The translations under genes were made by a program, and so were the position numbers. Below the pieces are notes generated by a model. The model had not been told where the DNA came from, did no database searches, and saw only the letters and a list, made by a program, of their open reading frames with translations. Positions 22,452 to 28,318 of a DNA stretch of 37,721 nucleotides are shown piece after piece. Source of the DNA: an uncultured bacterium (GTDB lineage Bacteria > Patescibacteriota > Minisyncoccia > Phycocordibacterales > UBA9973); NCBI GenBank assembly GCA_903895055.1, contig CAITSL010000041.1:1-37721 (forward strand), given 5' to 3'. Within the stretch, counting starts at the first letter, position 1; each line of letters starts with the position of its first letter.

Positions 22452-23332
22452 AGAAATTTAAAACTCTGCGCAATGCCTTCAAGGATTGATTTTATTTTTG
22501 CTTGGTCAAATGCTTTGATTCCTTGGTCAGGCGAATAATTCCCAATATTCATAGAATGGATGGTGTATTCAACCGCATAACATTGATTGTTGTAAATAAT
22601 TCGGTAACTTGTAATATCATAAAAATTTCCAGCTCCGGCATCACTTAATGTGATTTCTGTAAATGCGATACCACCAATCATTACTTCTTTATTTTTTACT
22701 GTACTTCCATTTTCTGCAATTAAACAATTTTTCACTGCAAGAGGATCCGTGCTCGTGCCTACGGTAAACCTTGAATCACCAAAATTGGTATTGGGCAGAA
22801 ATGATTTTGGAATATTTACAAAAGCCAAAAGCATCCCAAGAGTAGTGGTATTCCCCTGCCAATCTTGCGTATAGCTCCCATCACCGCCCGAGAGATTAAA
22901 CTGGCTCGGATAAGTGAAACTGAAAAGTTTGGACGCGTCAGTGTAAGTCTGCATTCCCGCTCCCGCATCCGTAATAAAACCCGTTACGCAATTAGTGAAA
23001 GTTGTTTTATTGTTTTCAGTGACAAAAGCATTGTCCCCTTTACTCCAGAAAACAGTTGTCCCAGATTCGTAGCGTCCACCGTCAGCTGAAATACTTTGGG
23101 GTAAATTTAAAGTTTGTCCATCGGGAAAAATAACATTGGCACTTTTATCTCCAAAGACTACTTTTAAAATCCCCTCTTGGCAATAATAAGCGACCGTCTT
23201 GGAAGCTTCCGGCACTGGTGCTTTGACTACCGGGACAGGATTTACCTTTTCTACATAATAAAGAGCGATCAGAGCCAAAACAAAAAGCCCCAGAATGATT
23301 AAAATTTTATTTTTCTTGGTCATATTATTCAT
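22448..23332 (-). CDS. Membrane-anchored protein with MliC-type lysozyme-inhibitor domain
   Basis: The ATG at 23332 (294 residues) is chosen because a -10 box lies 6 nt upstream; a second Met is three codons on. Residues about 4-27 form a transmembrane anchor with basic residues before it, so the rest is outside. Next comes a domain with all MliC/PliC marks: VAYYCQEG, VIFPDGQTLNLPQ, SADGGRYESGTTVFWSKGDNAFV and a closing Cys. Such domains plug the active site of C-type lysozyme through conserved Ser and Lys side chains. A second domain of about 160 residues (TYPSQFNL...SFKFL), PsbP-like in look, follows. It probably protects the thin peptidoglycan from host or eukaryotic lysozyme; the role is inferred. 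Confidence 0.75.
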   Translation of the reverse strand: MNNMTKKNKILIILGLFVLALIALYYVEKVNPVPVVKAPVPEASKTVAYYCQEGILKVVFGDKSANVIFPDGQTLNLPQSISADGGRYESGTTVFWSKGDNAFVTENNKTTFTNCVTGFITDAGAGMQTYTDASKLFSFTYPSQFNLSGGDGSYTQDWQGNTTTLGMLLAFVNIPKSFLPNTNFGDSRFTVGTSTDPLAVKNCLIAENGSTVKNKEVMIGGIAFTEITLSDAGAGNFYDITSYRIIYNNQCYAVEYTIHSMNIGNYSPDQGIKAFDQAKIKSILEGIAQSFKFL

Positions 23333-23338
23333 GCCGTA

Positions 23339-23344
23339 AGTATA
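23339..23344 (-). promoter_or_regulatory. Extended -10 box for the MliC-type gene
   Basis: TGC-TATACT on the minus strand, 6 nt from the ATG at 23332. Confidence 0.55.
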
Positions 23345-23396
23345 GCACCTTTCAAGGAAAGTAAGGCTGAATCTTTTTTTCTCAATCTTTCTTTGA

Positions 23397-23402
23397 TATA
23401 CT
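23397..23402 (+). promoter_or_regulatory. Extended -10 box for the spermidine-synthase-like membrane gene
   Basis: TGA-TATACT, 7 nt before the ATG at 23410. Confidence 0.55.
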
Positions 23403-23409
23403 TGTCTGA

Positions 23410-25842
23410 ATGAAAAAAATATCCTTAATTCCAATTTTTTTTGTTTCGGCTGTGGCGGTGGGTTTTGAAGTTGCGTTGACCCGCTATTTCAGCATTGTAA
23501 GCTGGTCAGAATACAGTTATTGGGTTATTTCAATTACGATGGTCGGCTTCGCGGTGAGCGGAATAGTCTTAAGTATCTTTAAAGATTTTTTTAAACGTCA
23601 TGCCAGACAAATCCTTTCCTTAATTCCCTTATTGTTATTAATTACAGCCACTGTCGGATATCTTTTGATAACAATCATCCCCTTCAACCCTCTCGAGTTT
23701 CAAGATCCTAATACTTGGCTTAGTCAGCTTTTCAATGTTTGGAAATATTATGCAGCATTATTTCCTTTTTTCTTTTTAGCGGGATTGTATATCGGCTTAT
23801 ATTTTTTATCGGGCTTAAAATTAATCTCTCGCGTCTATGCGGCTGATCTTATTGGAGCTGGAATAGGTACTTCCTTCATCTTGATAATGATGTTTTGGGT
23901 GCACCCATTTTTGTTACTTAACCTCTTATTGCCCTTACTTTTAATTGCCACTTGTTTCCAACCACCACCAGCGCAAATCAAGCGCGGGATATTTTTAATA
24001 GCCTTCATTTTACTAACAATCCTATGTGAAATGTCTATTTTGAAATTTAATCAAGCTGATTTCAATGAATATAAATCCATCTATCCATCAATGCACGTGG
24101 AAGGCAATAAAATAATAAAAGAGATTTTCTCTCCGCAAGGATACTTTCTAATACTAGACAATTTTACTGAACATCTGGATGTAGATTTTTCAAATAATGC
24201 TTCATTGCTTAAGGCAACCGAACTACCACTTTCCGATGGCCTGTATAAGGACGGTAATAGAATTGCCTCGATTCCCAAAAAGGAAGTTTGGGAAAGCACT
24301 TATCTCCCGGCAACTTTGGATGTCTTTCCATATTATCTGAAACCCCAGGCATCCGTGTTGTTGGTTGGCACCGAAGGTGGTTTTCGCCTGCTGGAAGCAA
24401 ACCAATTAGGAGTAAATTCTATCACTGCCCTTGAACCAGATTCAATATTGTATTCCCTAGTTCACAGCAACAATTCGACAACCAAAATCCTGGCTAATCC
24501 TACAGTAAAACTAATGGCAGAAACGCCAATGGCATTAGCAGTTAAGGGGAAAAAACAATTTGATATCATAGACATTGCTTCTAATTTTTTGGACCAGTCC
24601 GATTCCAATAAATATGCCTTTACTTCGGAAGCATTACAGAGTTATCTAGAGATGCTTAAAAGTGACGGGGTAATCTCTATCCCTGATTCAATCCGCGAAT
24701 CGACCTCCTATTCATTAAAAATATTAGAAACTATTTATCAGACATTTTTGAAGATGGGGATTAATTCTCCCCAAGATCATATCCTGGTGTATCGCTCAAG
24801 CTGGAATGATCGTATTCTTGTTTCACTCTCTCCTTTTACCGCCAAAGACATTCAAAAATTGCGTGGCTTTACGGACCAGCGTTCATTTGATATATCATAT
24901 TTTAACGGGATTAAAGGAGATAATAACGTTTGGAATGACTTGCCTGCCGTTTCATTTGAATCTAAAAAAATTATCTCCGATGGGAATGGAACATCGGATG
25001 CGTTAAGAGATGACATTTTAAAATTATTTTCCACTAACCATGACAAATTCATCCAGAATAACTTTTTCAAGATTAAATCATTAACAATTAATCAACCTGA
25101 TTTTTATTCAACTTTGCGCTTTTCTCAATTAAAAAACATCTTGAAAAGCATCGAACTGGTTCCGGAAAAAGAAATGGGATCATTGGTAAATATCGCGGTT
25201 CTTTTGCAATCAATAATTATCGCTATAATAATTTTATTGTTGCCTCTGATCCGTTGGCGTAAATATTTGCCCAAGGCTAAAGATTTAATGAAACCCATCT
25301 TGTATTTTTCTGGTTTAGGCTTGGGTTTCTTTTTCTTGGAAATTTATCTCATTGGCAAAGCTTCTTTTTTCCTGAATGACGGCATGTATGGTTTTGCTGT
25401 CGTTATTGCGAGTATGCTTATTTTTTCAGGATTAGGAAGTTTCCTCTCAGAAAAATATCTAGAGGAACCCCGCCGAGGTCTACTGATCGCTTGCGGAGTG
25501 ATATTGTTATGGGTAATAGCAATATTCTTTTTCTTGGACCCGTTATTGCTCGCGCTAATTGCGATACCACTCTTTTTGAAATATTTGGTTTTAATCCTTA
25601 TTACTGCCCCACTGTCAATTGCTCTCGGATTTCCATTTTCTTTGGGCCTTTCTATTTTCCGCGGGGAACGTGAACATCTGCTCCCGTGGGCTTGGAGCAT
25701 CAATGGATCATTTTCCGTTATTGCGACTCCGTTGGCAAATATTATAATATTATCTCTAGGATATAAAATTGTCCTTGTGCTATCGGCAATTTTCTATATA
25801 ATAGTATTTATTACTTATCCGAATTTGTCGGAAAAAAATTAG
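23410..25842 (+). CDS. Polytopic membrane protein with spermidine-synthase-like domain
   Basis: 810 residues: six or seven transmembrane helices (about 1-215), a soluble alpha/beta domain (about 220-585), then six or seven more helices (about 595-805). The soluble part has a Rossmann-type start, VLLVGTEGGFRLLEANQLGVNSITALEPDS, which mirrors motif I of spermidine synthases and SAM methyltransferases (acidic residue at the end of strand 2), and FDIIDIASNFLDQ resembles motif II. The C-terminal GFFFLEIYLIGKASFFLNDG is typical of the membrane-embedded SpeE-like family. True polyamine synthesis is doubtful, because the catalytic acidic motifs are degenerate. It is followed 12 nt later by a membrane-anchored Pcm-type methyltransferase, so the two probably act together. 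Confidence 0.7.
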   Translation: MKKISLIPIFFVSAVAVGFEVALTRYFSIVSWSEYSYWVISITMVGFAVSGIVLSIFKDFFKRHARQILSLIPLLLLITATVGYLLITIIPFNPLEFQDPNTWLSQLFNVWKYYAALFPFFFLAGLYIGLYFLSGLKLISRVYAADLIGAGIGTSFILIMMFWVHPFLLLNLLLPLLLIATCFQPPPAQIKRGIFLIAFILLTILCEMSILKFNQADFNEYKSIYPSMHVEGNKIIKEIFSPQGYFLILDNFTEHLDVDFSNNASLLKATELPLSDGLYKDGNRIASIPKKEVWESTYLPATLDVFPYYLKPQASVLLVGTEGGFRLLEANQLGVNSITALEPDSILYSLVHSNNSTTKILANPTVKLMAETPMALAVKGKKQFDIIDIASNFLDQSDSNKYAFTSEALQSYLEMLKSDGVISIPDSIRESTSYSLKILETIYQTFLKMGINSPQDHILVYRSSWNDRILVSLSPFTAKDIQKLRGFTDQRSFDISYFNGIKGDNNVWNDLPAVSFESKKIISDGNGTSDALRDDILKLFSTNHDKFIQNNFFKIKSLTINQPDFYSTLRFSQLKNILKSIELVPEKEMGSLVNIAVLLQSIIIAIIILLLPLIRWRKYLPKAKDLMKPILYFSGLGLGFFFLEIYLIGKASFFLNDGMYGFAVVIASMLIFSGLGSFLSEKYLEEPRRGLLIACGVILLWVIAIFFFLDPLLLALIAIPLFLKYLVLILITAPLSIALGFPFSLGLSIFRGEREHLLPWAWSINGSFSVIATPLANIIILSLGYKIVLVLSAIFYIIVFITYPNLSEKN

Positions 25843-25854
25843 AAAAAATAAAAC

Positions 25855-26823
25855 ATGAAACACAAAAAATTAATCATCTTTTTAGGAATCTGTATTTTGT
25901 TAGTGGTTTTATTTTGGGTCTTTAGTAAATCAAAACCCGAAGTGACTTACCAACAACAAAATATCAATCAACCTGCGCCGACAATAATTCCAGCGAAGGA
26001 AAATCCTCAAATACCGGCCAGCGCAAACCCATCCGGTATCGATGCCTCACTCTCCAGTTGGAATTTTGAGACATATCAAACTCTAATGACTGAAAGTGGC
26101 AGAAAACCAGGCATTGACGCGAGTACCTTTCTAGAAATTCAAAAACGAAAAATAACCGCCAATCAAATTGTGGCGGATTACCTAACAGAGCAATCAGGTA
26201 GCGCTGACCCGGAAGTTTTGCGCGCATTCAATGAAGTTCCACGCGAGTATTTTCAATATCAATATCAGACCGATCATTCCTTTGCCGATGTCGCTTATGA
26301 AAACAAAGTCGAAAAAGTGAAACCTTGGGCGATCGGTTGGGGTTCGGCGCTTTCGGATTATTTAGGACAGACCTATATGACCCAACTTCTAAAACCCAAG
26401 GCGAGTGATGTGGCGCTTGAAATAGGCACTGGTAGCGGTTATCAAAGCGCGCTCCTTTCTCGGATCGTAAAAAAAATGTATTCAATTGAAATCATCAAAC
26501 CATTAGGCGAAGCAGTTAGTAAAATTTATCAGCCCCTCGGTTATGACAATATCGAAACGCGGGTCGGGGACGGTTTTTACGGTTGGCCGGAAGTAAAAGG
26601 CGGTTTTGATATTATTATCGTTACCGCTGCTGCGCGCTACGTGCCTCCAGCCTTGATCGAACAATTAAAACCGAATGGGACGATGATTATCCCGGTGGGT
26701 CAGCCCTTTAAAAGAGGACAAGTGTTGTATATCTATACTAAAGATAAAGATGGACGCGTTCATTCTAGAAAAGACGTTGGTGTATATTTTATTCCAATGG
26801 TCGGCGCAATTCAAAAGCAATAA
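25855..26823 (+). CDS. pcm: Membrane-anchored protein-L-isoaspartate methyltransferase-like protein
   Basis: 322 residues. Basic start (MKHKK), transmembrane helix at about 6-23, a Pro/Gln-rich linker (about 30-65), then a Pcm domain: AFNEVPREYFQYQYQ, AIGWGSALSDYLGQTYMTQLL, SAM-binding motif LEIGTGSGYQSALLSRIV and FDIIIVTAAARYVPPALIEQLKPNGTMIIPVG. These are the family motifs (usual Pcm is about 210 aa and soluble), so this is Pcm plus an anchor. It would methylate isoaspartyl residues in damaged proteins. Charge distribution predicts that the enzyme part faces outside, where SAM is not expected. Directly follows the polytopic SpeE-like gene. Confidence 0.85.
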   Translation: MKHKKLIIFLGICILLVVLFWVFSKSKPEVTYQQQNINQPAPTIIPAKENPQIPASANPSGIDASLSSWNFETYQTLMTESGRKPGIDASTFLEIQKRKITANQIVADYLTEQSGSADPEVLRAFNEVPREYFQYQYQTDHSFADVAYENKVEKVKPWAIGWGSALSDYLGQTYMTQLLKPKASDVALEIGTGSGYQSALLSRIVKKMYSIEIIKPLGEAVSKIYQPLGYDNIETRVGDGFYGWPEVKGGFDIIIVTAAARYVPPALIEQLKPNGTMIIPVGQPFKRGQVLYIYTKDKDGRVHSRKDVGVYFIPMVGAIQKQ

Positions 26824-26895
26824 AATATCCTTAAGGATTTTTGCGGATGGTTTGGTGCGCTGTTGAAACCTCTTTGTTGATAAATAAGGATATTT
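26823..26895. other. Long-range hairpin between pcm and the racemase gene
   Basis: AAATATCCTTA (26823-26833) pairs with TAAGGATATTT (26885-26895). Inside, GGTTT/AAACC can form a second stem around a 12-nt loop. It lies between two convergent genes, so it may be a bidirectional terminator or stability element. Confidence 0.45.
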
Positions 26896-26901
26896 AGAAA
26901 T

Positions 26902-27594
26902 TTAACGGCTAATTATCTTTTCCACCGTCGCATCCGCGAGTATTTTCATTGTATCGAATATCTTTAAAGATGGGTGTTTAGGAATTAATAACTGCAGATC
27001 AGTACAAGCGAGTACCACGCAATCAATATTTTTATTCTCAAAATCATTAATTATGGCGATAAGTTCTTCTCTGTCTTTGTTGTTTTGTTGTCCAGTAACG
27101 AGATTAAGAATAAATTTACCCATCTTAGCTTGCTGAAAATCATTTGGAGTTTCATATCCGATACCATTTTGCTTAAAAGCATTCTCATATAATTTATTTT
27201 TAATAGTAGCTGAAGTTGAAACTATTCCAACTTTATGTAAATTATTTTTTTTAAGAAATTTTACTGTTTCCTCAACGATACTTAACACTGGAACAGAAAC
27301 TGATTTTCTTATATCTTCTATAAAAACATGCAAAGAATTACATGGCATTACAATAAATTCTGCGCCGGCTTTCTCTAATCGTTTTGCTTCTTGTGCGAGA
27401 AAAGGTAAACATCTTTCAATTCCAACATTTTTTGAAATAGCATCTTCTTCTATTTGATATGGCAATGGAACATTAGAGATAATAATTGGGGGTCTTGTTG
27501 TCTTCTCTTTTTTCTGGCACGAAAAAATAATATCTAAATAAAATTCAGAGGTTGTTTCTGGTCCAAGTCCACCAATAATTCCAACTGTTTTCAT
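26902..27594 (-). CDS. Aspartate/glutamate racemase family protein
   Basis: 230 residues. Two-domain Asp/Glu racemase fold with the catalytic cysteines in MPCNSLH (C85) and ACTDLQLL (C197), and the N-terminal GIIGGLGPETTSEFY, which is typical of the aspartate racemase (RacX/YgeA) branch. PLP-independent interconversion of D and L acidic or related amino acids; D-amino acids feed peptidoglycan. Exact substrate uncertain. The ATG is 6 nt from an extended -10 box, and tRNA-Ser(GCT) lies 29 nt upstream on the same strand. Confidence 0.85.
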   Translation of the reverse strand: MKTVGIIGGLGPETTSEFYLDIIFSCQKKEKTTRPPIIISNVPLPYQIEEDAISKNVGIERCLPFLAQEAKRLEKAGAEFIVMPCNSLHVFIEDIRKSVSVPVLSIVEETVKFLKKNNLHKVGIVSTSATIKNKLYENAFKQNGIGYETPNDFQQAKMGKFILNLVTGQQNNKDREELIAIINDFENKNIDCVVLACTDLQLLIPKHPSLKIFDTMKILADATVEKIISR

Positions 27595-27600
27595 GACTTT

Positions 27601-27606
27601 ATTATA
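27601..27606 (-). promoter_or_regulatory. Extended -10 box for the racemase gene
   Basis: TGA-TATAAT on the minus strand, 6 nt from the ATG at 27594. Confidence 0.65.
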
Positions 27607-27623
27607 TCACTATATTTTATTTG

Positions 27624-27712
27624 CGGAGCCGGAGGGATTCGAACCCTCGAGGGGTTTTAAAGCCCCTGCATCTTTAGCAAAGATGTTACTTCGACCGCTC
27701 ATACACGGCTCC
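27624..27712 (-). tRNA. tRNA-Ser (GCT)
   Basis: Class II tRNA: acceptor GGAGCCG/CGGCTCC with discriminator G, anticodon stem CATCT/AGATG around TTGCTAA (anticodon GCT, reads AGC/AGU), long variable arm GGGGC...CCCC, T arm GAGGG-TTCGAAT-CCCTC. CCA not encoded. A frame over it was dismissed as spurious. Confidence 0.95.
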
Positions 27713-27764
27713 CTTTCTTCCTTAATTACTTTAACATATTTTTTATGTTTTCCAACTTTTGTGC

Positions 27765-27770
27765 TATATT
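27765..27770 (+). promoter_or_regulatory. Probable -10 box of tRNA-Ser(ACT)
   Basis: TGC-TATATT about 35 nt before the tRNA 5' end, leaving a short 5' leader for RNase P. Confidence 0.4.
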
Positions 27771-27805
27771 GATTTTGTGTTTTCTGGAGTGTGGACAAGA
27801 AGCAT

Positions 27806-27892
27806 GGAGGCGTGGATGAGTGGTTTAAATCAGCGGTTTACTAAACCGCCGTTCCTTAATCGGAACCGTGAGTCCGAATCTCACCGCCTCCG
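27806..27892 (+). tRNA. tRNA-Ser-like with anticodon ACT
   Basis: All arms pair well: acceptor GGAGGCG/CGCCTCC with G73, D stem GAT/ATC, anticodon stem GCGGT/ACCGC around TTACTAA, variable arm GTTCC/GGAAC, T stem GTGAG/CTCAC. The long variable arm and G73 mark a serine tRNA. The anticodon ACT (27840-27842) is very unusual in bacteria, where AGU/AGC are read by GCT, which is present next door. The T loop is TCCGAAT instead of TTCGAAT, so C replaces the almost universal U55. Either a functional odd tRNA or one starting to decay. Confidence 0.8.
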
Positions 27893-27903
27893 CAAAAAAA
27901 CAA

Positions 27904-27924
27904 TTCGGGCTTGCGCTCGTTTTT
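27904..27924 (+). terminator. Rho-independent terminator after tRNA-Ser(ACT)
   Basis: CGGGC-TTGC-GCTCG (one G-U pair) followed by five T, 12 nt after the tRNA. Confidence 0.6.
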
Positions 27925-27932
27925 GGTAGTAG

Positions 27933-27938
27933 TATAAT
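27933..27938 (+). promoter_or_regulatory. -10 box for the response regulator/recG pair
   Basis: TATAAT with 8 nt to the ATG at 27947. Confidence 0.5.
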
Positions 27939-27946
27939 TGATACAT

Positions 27947-28318
27947 ATGAAAACAGTATTTATCATAGAGGATGATATTTTCCTTCAAGGACTCGAGGCA
28001 ACAAAACTTAAGAAAGAAGGTTTTGACATTTTGACTGCCTCAAACGGCGACGAAGCGATGAAAATAATTGGAGGTGAAAATAAAGTTGATTTGATTTTGC
28101 TGGATCTCCTACTTCCGGGAATAGACGGTTTTGAAATTTTAAATAAAATAAAACAAGGGAAAAATACTTCAAGCGTTCCCGTGATAGTTTTCTCAAATTT
28201 ATCGGAAGAAAAAGATATCGCTCGCGCAAAAAAATTAGGCATCAGCGAGTTTATGATAAAATCAAATTTCAATCTGGATGAACTCACCAGTAAAATCAGA
28301 GAACTGATCGGATCATAA
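27947..28318 (+). CDS. Single-domain response regulator (CheY-like)
   Basis: The ATG at 27947 (123 residues) is preferred to a TTG three codons earlier, which lies in the promoter. Receiver domain with D9/D10, phospho-acceptor D53 in LILLDLLLPGIDG, Ser83 as switch residue and Lys105. No output domain. It abuts recG (stop UAA immediately followed by AUG), so it is in one transcript with a DNA repair helicase. Partner kinase not in the window. Similar to, but distinct from, the CheY-like protein by pilT. Confidence 0.9.
   Translation: MKTVFIIEDDIFLQGLEATKLKKEGFDILTASNGDEAMKIIGGENKVDLILLDLLLPGIDGFEILNKIKQGKNTSSVPVIVFSNLSEEKDIARAKKLGISEFMIKSNFNLDELTSKIRELIGS

Noticed and set aside
27610..27798. 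A 62-codon frame on the minus strand
   Set aside because: It lies across tRNA-Ser(GCT), and its codons are the tRNA sequence; not a protein gene.
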